From VXOI01 sp965261945 (lineage in GTDB: Bacteria; Chloroflexota; Dehalococcoidia; Lucifugimonadales; UBA3495): a stretch of DNA of 64,000 nt. Positions 33,692 to 41,425 of the stretch are shown here, one piece after another. Position 1 is the stretch's first letter. Each line of letters opens with the position of its first letter. The DNA is taken from NCBI GenBank assembly GCA_965261945.1, contig CBDHEF010000002.1:2418001-2482000 (forward strand), written 5' to 3'. The notes below the pieces were generated by a model. That model was given only the letters and a program-made list of their open reading frames with translations, ran no database searches and had not been told where the DNA came from. Both the position numbers and the translations under genes were made by a program.

Positions 33692-34162
33692 TTACCCGGC
33701 GGAATCGGCTCCTGCGTTGTGGCGGCGGGCGTACTCGAAGACCGCGGCCTCCTGCTCCGGCGTCTGGATTGAGCCGGGGCGACGGCGGCGGACCTCTATA
33801 ATGGCGTCGGCGGGTTCGGAACCGCAGCTGACGAGATAGCAGGCCAGCACCGTTCCGGTGCGCCCGATGCCGGCGTAGCAGGACACGACGACGGGCCGAT
33901 CGTTCCAGACCGCCTGCTCGTCGATGAACTTGACCATCTGGTCGATCTGGCCCTGGGCCGGGGCGGTGAAATCGCGCACCGGCTCGTACATATCCACGAT
34001 GTCCACGTAGCCGCCGGTGTTTGCGGGGATTGTCCGCGCTTCCATGCGGATGACGGCCCGCACTCCCTGCTGGTAGAGGAAGAAAAGGTCCTGTAGGTTG
34101 ACCGGCCCCTGCGACCCGGCCAGCTCATTTTCCAGCACCCATCCGAAGTTCATGTTCTGCAT
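33692..34162 (-). CDS. Dual-specificity / tyrosine-type protein phosphatase
   Basis: A 156-residue Cys-based phosphatase domain. The P-loop is C95-x5-R101 in VSCYAGIGRTGT, with S94 where most members have His. A plausible general acid is D64 in PVRDFTAP. The size fits archaeal/bacterial DSP-like enzymes, which act on phosphoproteins, inositides or RNA ends; the substrate cannot be named. No kinase gene adjoins. A second ATG (residue 4) is possible. Confidence 0.8.
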   Translation of the reverse strand: MQNMNFGWVLENELAGSQGPVNLQDLFFLYQQGVRAVIRMEARTIPANTGGYVDIVDMYEPVRDFTAPAQGQIDQMVKFIDEQAVWNDRPVVVSCYAGIGRTGTVLACYLVSCGSEPADAIIEVRRRRPGSIQTPEQEAAVFEYARRHNAGADSAG

Positions 34163-34214
34163 TTATCCGTCTCGAAGCCTCCCTCGAAATCCCTTTCCCG
34201 AAGAAGTCGTTATG

Positions 34215-34505
34215 TCAGATGCCGGTCCCGCACCCATTCAGCAGATGCGTTGCCTCTTTCTCTGCCATCCTTTCCACCGTCACCACCTTGTCCCTGACCG
34301 CATGGCCCCGGACGATGCGGAGGCGCGACCTGGCGATTCCCAGGCTCGCGGCCAGCAACTCCAGCAGCGCGGCGTTGGCCTTACCGTCGTGAGGCGGAGC
34401 GGTGACGCTGACCCGCAACGCCCCTTCGCGGAACCCCTGTACGCGGTTGCGGGAGGCCCCGGGTTGGACCCGGACTTTGATTGTGCAGTCGCTGGAGCCG
34501 TTCAC
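34215..34505 (-). CDS. DUF167 (YggU-like) protein
   Basis: 96 residues covering the whole DUF167 fold: IKVRVQPGASRNRV, LRVSVTAPPHDGKANAALLE and the LRIVRGHAVRDKVV end. The family is small, widespread and of unknown function. GTG 34505 is preferred because AGAGGA lies a few bp upstream. A longer frame begins at a GTG at 34568 but lacks conserved sequence. It is divergent from the crotonase-fold gene at 34581. Confidence 0.85.
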   Translation of the reverse strand: MNGSSDCTIKVRVQPGASRNRVQGFREGALRVSVTAPPHDGKANAALLELLAASLGIARSRLRIVRGHAVRDKVVTVERMAEKEATHLLNGCGTGI

Positions 34506-34580
34506 AAAGTCCTCTACTGAGCGCGAAGGGCAACAAGTCGAGTATAGTATACGGTAAATCAAGTTCACACCGGAGTTGCT

Positions 34581-35360
34581 TTGGAATACGCCAATGTCAA
34601 GCTATCAATAGAGCAGGGAATCGCCACCATCCGCCTCAACCGTCCCGACGCAATGAACTCTCTGGGACGCGAGTTGGTGGCCGATCTGTCGTCGGCGCTG
34701 GATGACGTGGCCGGAGATGAATCGGTCAAGGCGCTGGCGCTGCGGGGCGAGGGGCGCTGTTTCTGCGCCGGCGCCGACCTCAAGTATTTCCAGGACGCCT
34801 TCGAGAGTCCAGAAGCCTTGCGGGGCTACCTGACTGAGATAAACGATGTAATCTTTCGGGTAGAAGACCTTCCTATCCCGGTGATTGCCGTGGTTCACGG
34901 CTTCGCGCTGGCGGGCGGACTGGAGCTGATGATGGCCTGCGACATGGCGCTGGTGGCCGACAACGCCCGCATCGGAGATCAGCACGTCAACTTCGGCCTG
35001 ATGCCGGGCGGCGGCTCCACCATCCGGCTGCCCAGGCTTGTGGGGCCGCAGCGGGCGATGGAGCTGCTGACCACCGGCCGCTGGCTCAACGGCCCCGAGG
35101 CCGTCGAGTGGGGCCTGGCCCTCCGCTCCGCGCCGCTGGAAGAGCTGGACGAGGAGCTGGAAAAGCTGGTGGCTCCCCTGCGCGGCAAGAGCCGCCCCGG
35201 ACTCGGCTGGATCAAGCAGGTGACCCACCGGGGGCGCGACCTGACCATCCGCGACGGCTCGGTCGTCGAGCAAATGGCCTTCGCGCAGTACGTCGCAACC
35301 TCCGGCCACCCCGCCGAGGGCGTGCAGGCTTTCGTGGAGAAGCGCACCCCGCAGTTTTAG
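34581..35360 (+). CDS. Enoyl-CoA hydratase/isomerase (crotonase) family protein
   Basis: A 259-residue crotonase fold. RGEGRCFCAGADLK and HGFALAGGLELMMACD form the oxyanion hole. Of the two catalytic glutamates of rat crotonase (E144, E164), the first is kept (E115) and the second is His (H135, in GDQHVNFG). Many isomerases, dehalogenases and other crotonase-fold enzymes keep only one, so simple hydratase activity is doubtful. The start is TTG 34581, 5 bp after GGAG. Neighbouring genes do not define a pathway. Confidence 0.85.
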   Translation: MEYANVKLSIEQGIATIRLNRPDAMNSLGRELVADLSSALDDVAGDESVKALALRGEGRCFCAGADLKYFQDAFESPEALRGYLTEINDVIFRVEDLPIPVIAVVHGFALAGGLELMMACDMALVADNARIGDQHVNFGLMPGGGSTIRLPRLVGPQRAMELLTTGRWLNGPEAVEWGLALRSAPLEELDEELEKLVAPLRGKSRPGLGWIKQVTHRGRDLTIRDGSVVEQMAFAQYVATSGHPAEGVQAFVEKRTPQF

Positions 35361-35527
35361 CGCCGCATCCCCTTCCCTTTCAAGAGGAGGCTTGAGTCGC
35401 CTTTAACCCTATCGCCTTTCAATAGAAGGTCAGGAGAAGGTCAGGTCTCTTTTCAATCCCATGTCTCTATGGGAGAGGAATCAGGGATACTGTCCACAAA
35501 GGGAGATAGCCAGGAATCCTGTCCATT

Positions 35528-35548
35528 CCCTCTCCCAGAGGGAGAGGG
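35528..35548. repeat. CCCTCTCCC-type palindrome upstream of metF
   Basis: A near-perfect 21-bp palindrome: CCCTCTCCC, centre AGA, then GGGAGAGGG. It belongs to the same family as the copies at 31410, 36569 and in the trp operon. Confidence 0.8.
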
Positions 35549-35607
35549 AATGGGTGAGGGCAAAATTTTCATGGAGGAACAATACACAGGTTTTGAAGAT
35601 ACGCGAA

Positions 35608-36471
35608 ATGCTCCAAGAGAGGCGCACCATATCCTTTGAATTCTTCCCGCCGAGGAATGCCGACGGCATCCCAGGCGTTTTAGACACCGTGGGCGAATTG
35701 ACTGCCTACTGCCCGGATTTCGTCTCGGTGACCTATGGCGCGGGCGGCTCGACCCGGCACTTCACTGAGGAAATCACCGTCCGGGCCAAGGAGTCGGCGG
35801 GCGTTGAGGTAATGGCCCACCTTACCTGCGCCGGGCAGACCGTCGAAGAACTTGACGACGTGCTGCAAAGGCTGGAGGGCGCGGGAATCGAGAACGTCAT
35901 CGCGCTGCGGGGAGACCCGCCGCGAGGTGAACAGCAGTTCACCGTCACCGAGGGCGGGTTCAGCAACGCATCCGAATTGGTGAGCCACATAAAGGCCAAC
36001 TACGAGTTCGGCATCGCCGCCGCCTGCTACCCCGAAGGCCACGCCGAGTCCGAGAGCCTGGAACGAGACCTCGAGTACGCCAAGCTCAAGGTGGACAACG
36101 GCGCAGAATTCCTGATTACCCAGCTGTTCTTCGACAACAACGATTACTTTGCTTTCGCTGACCGCGCCGCCGCCGCCGGAATCAGTGTGCCGGTAATTCC
36201 GGGAATTCTGCCGGTGCTCAGCGGCCCGCAGATTCGCCGCTTCACCGCCCTGTGCGGCTCCAGGATACCGTCCGACCTCGACGCGGAACTGGACCGGCTG
36301 GGCGACGACGATGAAAGCGTACGAGATCTGGGGGTGGATTACGCGGCGCGGCAGGTGCAGGAACTGTGGGACGCCGGCGTTCCTGGCGTCCATTTCTACG
36401 TGCTTAACCGCAGCTACTCCGTCTCCAGAATTCTCGACCGGCTGGCCATTCCCGAACACATCCCGGAATAA
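35608..36471 (+). CDS. metF: Methylenetetrahydrofolate reductase
   Basis: An FAD-dependent TIM-barrel enzyme that reduces 5,10-methylene- to 5-methyl-tetrahydrofolate for methionine synthesis. ISFEFFPPR carries the catalytic Glu (E11). SVTYGAGGS, ENVIALRGDPP and LITQLFFDN are family motifs. The 287-residue length fits the bacterial short form. TTG 35593 is an alternative start nearer the GGAGGA at 35573. Its last codons (ATC-CCG-GAA-TAA) are the first unit of the 10-bp tandem repeat that follows. Confidence 0.93.
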   Translation: MLQERRTISFEFFPPRNADGIPGVLDTVGELTAYCPDFVSVTYGAGGSTRHFTEEITVRAKESAGVEVMAHLTCAGQTVEELDDVLQRLEGAGIENVIALRGDPPRGEQQFTVTEGGFSNASELVSHIKANYEFGIAAACYPEGHAESESLERDLEYAKLKVDNGAEFLITQLFFDNNDYFAFADRAAAAGISVPVIPGILPVLSGPQIRRFTALCGSRIPSDLDAELDRLGDDDESVRDLGVDYAARQVQELWDAGVPGVHFYVLNRSYSVSRILDRLAIPEHIPE

Positions 36472-36560
36472 CCCGGAATAACCCGGAACCACCCGGAACC
36501 ACCCGGATTTACCCGGACTTACCCGGACTTACCCGGACTTACCCGGACTTACCCGGTTGC
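36461..36560 (+). repeat. 10-bp tandem repeat, ten units, between metF and acpS
   Basis: Units of ACCCGGNNNN run without gap from the metF stop region. Variants in order: aata x2, aacc x2, attt, actt x4, ttgc. Identical neighbours suggest recent unit duplication. A CCCTCTCCC palindrome (36569-36589) follows at once. Confidence 0.95.
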
Positions 36561-36610
36561 CATCATTTCCCTCTCCCCCTGGGAGAGGGTCTCGGCGAGG
36601 CGTACCCGCC

Positions 36611-36985
36611 ATGCTTTCCACCGGCGTTGACATCATCGAAATAAGCCGGATAGCCCGGACGCTGGAGCGGTACGGCGAGCGGTTCCTGCGCCGCATCTAC
36701 ACCCCCGGCGAGATGGAATACTGCCGGGGGCGCCCCTCGAAGCTGGCCTCGCGCTTCGCCGCCAAAGAGGCCACCATGAAGGCCCTCGGCACCGGCGTCC
36801 GCGGCGTTGGCTGGAAGGACATCGAGGTCACCCGCGCTCCCAGCGGCGCGCCGGGCATTGTGTTGCACGGACGCGCCAAGAGCAGAGCAGAGCGCCTTGG
36901 CGTGGTGGAAATCTCGATAAGCATGTCAGACTCCCGGGATAACGCCGTCGCCTTCGTGGTGACGCGCCGCGAAGACCCGGTGTAA
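36611..36985 (+). CDS. acpS: Holo-[acyl-carrier-protein] synthase
   Basis: It transfers phosphopantetheine from CoA to acyl carrier protein. The 124-residue protein has the metal site D7 in STGVDIIEI and the second motif RFAAKEATMKAL with its Glu. The C-terminal SISMSDSRDNAVAFVV completes the trimeric fold. The start at 36611 is the family-consistent one; the open frame upstream translates the palindrome. The gene is commonly next to nnr, as here (one small gene between). Confidence 0.94.
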   Translation: MLSTGVDIIEISRIARTLERYGERFLRRIYTPGEMEYCRGRPSKLASRFAAKEATMKALGTGVRGVGWKDIEVTRAPSGAPGIVLHGRAKSRAERLGVVEISISMSDSRDNAVAFVVTRREDPV

Positions 36986-36999
36986 GCCATAGGGATATA

Positions 37000-37401
37000 A
37001 TGCAGCCAACAGATACTCAATCGCCTGGCGCCTTGTCAGATCGTGGCATCGGATGGCAGGCGTGCGGATTTATCGCCACAGGCACAGCTTGCCTAGTGAT
37101 TCTCAAGTTATATGAAGGTAGCGATTTCTGGCTGTACCAGTGGTTTGATACGGCAGCCGTAGATCTGTATTGGGCGTTCGTGTTACCGCTGGCAGTGCTC
37201 TTCGACGGAGGCAGGAAGTTGTTTGAAAAAGGAAAAGCCATCAGGGAAGCACAAAAGGCCCGAATGGTGGAAAAAGCGAGACGAGAAGCAAAGGAAGAAG
37301 AGAGACAGCGCATTATGAGGGAGCTCGAGGCGACTGGTGTAGCATTTCCGGCAGTGGTGTCTGAGGTCATATTCGAAAAGAGGTCGGGGGACGCCTCCTG
37401 A
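37000..37401 (+). CDS. Small membrane protein with coiled-coil tail, unknown
   Basis: 133 residues. Two hydrophobic stretches (about residues 19-36 and 52-68) are followed by a strongly charged helix (KGKAIREAQKARMVEKARRE...) that should be a cytoplasmic coiled coil. I recognise no family. Its layout (short membrane anchor, then charged helix) is shared with the protein at 40457, without obvious sequence identity. It sits between acpS and nnr, normally neighbours. Confidence 0.6.
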   Translation: MQPTDTQSPGALSDRGIGWQACGFIATGTACLVILKLYEGSDFWLYQWFDTAAVDLYWAFVLPLAVLFDGGRKLFEKGKAIREAQKARMVEKARREAKEEERQRIMRELEATGVAFPAVVSEVIFEKRSGDAS

Positions 37402-37409
37402 CTGCTGCT

Positions 37410-38981
37410 GTGAAAGTCGTTACCGCCGCGCAGATGACCGCCATCGAGCAGGCGTCGGAGCGGGCCGGCGTCAGCACCGATGCGCTGATGGAGAACGCCG
37501 GGCTGGCTGTTGCGCAGGCCGCGCGGGACGAACTGGGCGGCGCGGCGGGCGCCCGCATCGTCGTGCTGGTGGGGTCGGGCAACAACGGCGCCGACGGACT
37601 GGTAGCGGCGAGACACCTGCGACGCTGGGGCGCCGAGGTAGTCTGTTGCCTGCTGACGCGCCGCCCCGACTTCGACCCCAAGCAGGACCTGGCGCGGCAG
37701 AATGCCGTCGAAGTCGCAGCCAACCCGGATGACGAGACGCTGAAGCGCCTGGTGAGTCGCTCGCGGCTGGTCATAGACGCCGTTCTGGGCACCGGCCGCT
37801 CCCGCCCCCTGAAGAACGGCCCTGTCCGCGACGCGATGTTGCTGCTGCAACGGTCCCGAGAGTTCCCCAAGCCCCCCACGCTGCTGGCCCTGGACCTGCC
37901 CACCGGCCTGAACGCCGACACCGGGGAGGTTGACCCGGCCTGCCCTCGCTTCGATACGACGCTGGCCCTGGGTTATCCGAAAGCCGGGCTGCTTTGCTTT
38001 CCCGGCGCGGAGCGTGTGGGGCGGCTGGAAGTGCTGGACATCGGCGTTCCCCCCGGCCTTCCCGAAGAGCGGTCTGTGGACGTGGAGATGCTCACTCCCC
38101 GGTGGGTTGCGGAGCATCTGCCGTCCCGTTCCCTCGACTCCCACAAGGGAACCTACGGACACGCGCTGGTGGTGGCCGGCTCGCGCCACTACGTCGGCGC
38201 AGCCTGGCTGGCGTCGCAGGCATCGGTGCGCACCGGGGCCGGGCTGACGACCCTGGCCAGCCCCGAAGGCGTCTATCCCGTCGCTGCGGCCAAAGGCGCC
38301 GAGGCCATCCACCTGCCCCTGCCTGCGGATGGCGATGGGCGGATTGACGCATCTGCAGCCGCTGTCATCCGGCAGTCGGATCGCAGGTTCACCGCCATGC
38401 TGGCAGGCTGCGGCATGGGCTGGTCAAATGGGACAACGGAGTTCCTGCGGCAGTTGTTGCGCGATTTGCGCGACGGGCTGGCCGGGCTGCCCATCCTGAT
38501 TGACGCCGACGGGCTGAATAACCTTTCGGGCATCGCCGGATGGCACGGCCAGACTGAAAACCCGCTGGTGCTCACCCCGCATCCCGGCGAGATGTCAACG
38601 CTTACCGGAGTTCCCACAGGGCATATCCAGGCCGACCGGGTAGCGGTGGCGCGGGAGTGGTCGGAGCGCTGGGGAGCGACGCTCGTGCTGAAAGGGGCGC
38701 ACACCGCCATCGCCAGCCCCGGGGAGCCGGTGCGCATTGCTCCCTTCGCCAACCCCGGCCTTGCCACCGGCGGCACCGGCGACGTGCTGAGCGGCGTCAT
38801 CGTGTCGCTGCTGGCCCAGGGCCTGCGTCCGCCCGACGCCGCCGCAGTCGGCGTCTGCCTGCACGCCGAAGCTGCCCGCATCGTGACCGACCGCATTGGT
38901 CAGACGGGATTGGCCGCTTCCGACCTGCTGGACGCCCTGCCTCCCGCCATTACCCGCCTGCGCCGTGCTAAACTTATGTAG
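37410..38981 (+). CDS. nnr: Bifunctional NAD(P)H-hydrate epimerase/dehydratase
   Basis: It repairs hydrated NAD(P)H: the N-terminal domain epimerises R/S NAD(P)HX and the C-terminal domain dehydrates S-NAD(P)HX using ADP. The first half has VGSGNNGADGLVAARHL and the DLPTG motif. The second half (YjeF_C, ribokinase-like) has LVLTPHPGEM, VLKGAHTAI and the NPGLATGGTGDVLSG anion hole with catalytic Asp. The 523-residue length is normal. It starts at GTG 37410 and is 2 bp from the next gene. Confidence 0.94.
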   Translation: MKVVTAAQMTAIEQASERAGVSTDALMENAGLAVAQAARDELGGAAGARIVVLVGSGNNGADGLVAARHLRRWGAEVVCCLLTRRPDFDPKQDLARQNAVEVAANPDDETLKRLVSRSRLVIDAVLGTGRSRPLKNGPVRDAMLLLQRSREFPKPPTLLALDLPTGLNADTGEVDPACPRFDTTLALGYPKAGLLCFPGAERVGRLEVLDIGVPPGLPEERSVDVEMLTPRWVAEHLPSRSLDSHKGTYGHALVVAGSRHYVGAAWLASQASVRTGAGLTTLASPEGVYPVAAAKGAEAIHLPLPADGDGRIDASAAAVIRQSDRRFTAMLAGCGMGWSNGTTEFLRQLLRDLRDGLAGLPILIDADGLNNLSGIAGWHGQTENPLVLTPHPGEMSTLTGVPTGHIQADRVAVAREWSERWGATLVLKGAHTAIASPGEPVRIAPFANPGLATGGTGDVLSGVIVSLLAQGLRPPDAAAVGVCLHAEAARIVTDRIGQTGLAASDLLDALPPAITRLRRAKLM

Positions 38982-38983
38982 CC

Positions 38984-39910
38984 ATGGCCATTGAAGTGTT
39001 CATAGAAGCAATTGCCAACGAGTCGGAGCCGCTCTCGGACGCCCCATTTCACGAGGCGTCGGATGCGACTGCCGACGAGGTCGCGGAATTTGCCCAGGTC
39101 TGCCTGGACCTGGACGAAGTACGCCGCCGCGAAGTGGTGGCGGCGATGGTGGAGCAGGCCGAAGAAAACGTGGAACTGGACTTCACCGCCATCTTCCGCC
39201 AGTGTCTCAAGGACGATGACGACCGGCTGGCGCAACTGGGAATTGAGGGCCTGTGGGAGCAAGAGGACCGCTGGCTGGTCACGGAACTGGTCGAGCTGCT
39301 CCGGTCTGAGCGAGGGGCGCAGGTGCGCGCCGCCGCCGCCCTGGCATTGGGGAAGTTCCCGGTATTGGCCCAGGAAGGCAAGATTCACCCGCAGGATGGC
39401 GAACTGGTCCACCGTGTCCTGATGGACTTTCTGGAGGACGAGATTGAGGACCTGGAGGTGCGCCGCCGCTGCCTTGAGGCCGTCGCGCCCTTCAACACTG
39501 AGGAAGTGGAGGCCTACATCCGTTGGGCCTTCGACAGTGAAGACCAGGACATGCGCTCCAGTTCCGTCTACGCCATGGGCCGCACCGGAGAGCCCACCTG
39601 GCTGCCGACGCTGCTGCGGGAGCTGGAGAGCTACGACGCCGCCGTGCGCTACGAGACGGCCCACGCCTGCGGCGAGCTGGGCGATCAGGGGGCCACGCCG
39701 CAACTCACCGAACTGCTCCAGGACGACGACCCCGAGGTGCGCCTGGCCAGCATCGCCGCCCTGGGCAAGATTGGCGGCGCACTGGCCCGCCGGGCGCTTA
39801 TAGACTGCGTCCGGGACGGCGACGCCGCCATGTCTGAGGCCGCCCACGCCGAGATGGAAAACCTGGAGTTCCTTGACGATCCCATGCGTCTTCTGCCGGG
39901 CGACACCTAG
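38984..39910 (+). CDS. HEAT-repeat protein
   Basis: 308 residues of paired helices. Recognisable HEAT-type repeats include EVRLASIAALGKIGG and VRAAAALALGKFP, and AVRYETAHACGELGD. No catalytic motif or membrane segment is seen. Such proteins are binding scaffolds; PBS-lyase-type HEAT proteins are common in Chloroflexota. It is tightly spaced after nnr (2 bp), so co-expression is likely, but no functional link is known. Confidence 0.75.
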   Translation: MAIEVFIEAIANESEPLSDAPFHEASDATADEVAEFAQVCLDLDEVRRREVVAAMVEQAEENVELDFTAIFRQCLKDDDDRLAQLGIEGLWEQEDRWLVTELVELLRSERGAQVRAAAALALGKFPVLAQEGKIHPQDGELVHRVLMDFLEDEIEDLEVRRRCLEAVAPFNTEEVEAYIRWAFDSEDQDMRSSSVYAMGRTGEPTWLPTLLRELESYDAAVRYETAHACGELGDQGATPQLTELLQDDDPEVRLASIAALGKIGGALARRALIDCVRDGDAAMSEAAHAEMENLEFLDDPMRLLPGDT

Positions 39911-39924
39911 CCCTGGAATAGCCC

Positions 39925-40359
39925 TTGCCTCCGCTCAACGAATCGCAGGCCCGCTTCCTCGCCGACGCCCGGGTCGGGCGTCTGGCCACGGCGGACGCCG
40001 AGGGTCGGCCCCACGTCATCCCGGTGTGCTTCGCCTACGACGGTCAGCACATCTTCATCGTTCTTGACCAGAAGCCCAAATCAGTTGACCTGACCCGCCT
40101 GCGGCGCGTCCGCAACATCCTGTCCAACCCACAGGCCTCGCTGGTTGTCGACCACTACGAAGAGGACTGGCACGCTCTCCGATACGTCCTGGTCTCCTGC
40201 CGCGCCGAACTTCTGACCGGCGAGGAAGAAGAAGCCGCCCACGCAATAACCCTCCTCCGCCGGAAGTACCGGCAGTACCGCGATATGGACCTGGACGGAA
40301 ATCCGGTTATCAAACTCACCCCCCAACGCTTCACCGCCTGGAGCTTCAGCGGGGAGTAG
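39925..40359 (+). CDS. PPOX-class (pyridoxamine-oxidase-fold) flavin/F420-binding protein
   Basis: A 144-residue split-barrel protein. It opens with SQARFLADARVGRLATADAE, then GRPHVIPVCFAY. It matches, from memory, the Rv0121-like PPOX class associated with coenzyme F420 or flavin. The KYRQYRDMDL helix and TAWSFSGE end are typical of that class. Start TTG 39925 is inferred from family length. The role is probably a reductase; the substrate is unknown. Confidence 0.7.
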   Translation: MPPLNESQARFLADARVGRLATADAEGRPHVIPVCFAYDGQHIFIVLDQKPKSVDLTRLRRVRNILSNPQASLVVDHYEEDWHALRYVLVSCRAELLTGEEEEAAHAITLLRRKYRQYRDMDLDGNPVIKLTPQRFTAWSFSGE

Positions 40360-40456
40360 GCCGGGCAAAGAATGACGATACCCGGCGCCGGCCACCGTGA
40401 TTGGGGGTTATCATGTCGGTTGATTCCCCCTTCCCGAAATATGGAGCAACGCCGAT

Positions 40457-40954
40457 ATGTCCGCATACCCCGCACCAGGCGACGATCCTCTTACTTTCCG
40501 CGACTTGTGGGAAATACTCAGCCTGCCGGTTTCATTCGACTTGGTCGCCATTGTCGTAACCTGGCTGGTCTGGTATTTTACAAGTGGATCATGTCCTCAA
40601 GACTTGGCCCAGACCACCGGATGCAACGCATCTCGAATCGCTTGGTACGTCAACCTTGAAGTCCTGAACAAGGTGGTCGCTCACGCCGCAATAGCCGCAG
40701 GCGGCGGAGGGCTGTGGAGCTACGCCGTGATAACAAGAGAACGCAGGGCCAGAGAGGCCGCTGAAAGGCAGTTGGCCGAGGAGCGGGCGCGAGCCAACCA
40801 GGAGCGAGCGCAGGCCGCAGCGCGAGAAGAACAACTGCGGGCAGAGGCTGCCGAGGAGCGGACGCAGGCCACCGAGGAACGCAGGCAGTTTCTCGCCCTC
40901 ATCGAGAATCTCACCGAGCGACTGGATGGTAACGGTCGGTCTCCCTCTCAGTAA
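40457..40954 (+). CDS. Membrane-anchored coiled-coil protein, unknown
   Basis: 165 residues. A membrane helix (about 30-44, DLVAIVVTWLVWYF) and a second weaker hydrophobic part (75-90) lead into a long Arg/Glu/Ala coiled coil (RERRAREAAERQLAEERARA onward) ending in RRQFLALIENLTERLD. No family is recognised. The coiled-coil coding segment is duplicated just downstream at 41009-41290. Confidence 0.6.
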   Translation: MSAYPAPGDDPLTFRDLWEILSLPVSFDLVAIVVTWLVWYFTSGSCPQDLAQTTGCNASRIAWYVNLEVLNKVVAHAAIAAGGGGLWSYAVITRERRAREAAERQLAEERARANQERAQAAAREEQLRAEAAEERTQATEERRQFLALIENLTERLDGNGRSPSQ

Positions 40955-41008
40955 GCGTGGCAGATCCAAGTTTGTGATGCCGCATAAGATAGCAGTTCTT
41001 GAATCTAC

Positions 41009-41290
41009 GCCGTGATAACAAGAGAACGCAGGGCCAGAGAGGCCGCTGAAAGGCAGTTGGCCGAGGAGCGGGCGCGAGCCAACAAGGAGCGAGCGCGAGC
41101 CAACCAGGAGCGAGCGCAGGCCGCAGCGCGAGAAGAACAAATGCGGGCAGAGGCTGCCGAGGAGCGGGCGCAGGCCACTGAGCGAGCAGAACAAATGCGG
41201 ACGGAGGCCACCGAGGAACGCAGGCAGTTTCTCGCCCTAATCGAACGGCTCACCGAGCAACTGGACAGGGACAATCATACGTCTTCATAG
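41009..41290 (+). pseudogene. Truncated tandem duplicate of the coiled-coil gene
   Basis: The DNA from TACGCCGTGATAACAAGAGA onward repeats the segment at 40721 with few changes. The copy lacks the membrane-anchor half. Its coiled coil is longer, with extra copies of the GCGAGCCAAC(A/C)AGGAGCGAGC unit and an RAEQMRTEA block. It could be translated from GTG 41012 (92 residues), but no ribosome site is evident. The last residues (QLDRDNHTSS) differ from those of the parent. Confidence 0.6.
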
Positions 41291-41425
41291 CAAGACCGGG
41301 GGGGCGGCTTTCGCCTCGCGCATAGCAACGTCTCAACCCAGCAAGCAAGAGCGCAGAGTGTCCGCTGCGGGTGATTTCCAGACCTGAATTTCGCGCAGGG
41401 ACCAACTTTACGGAGAGGCAGACAG

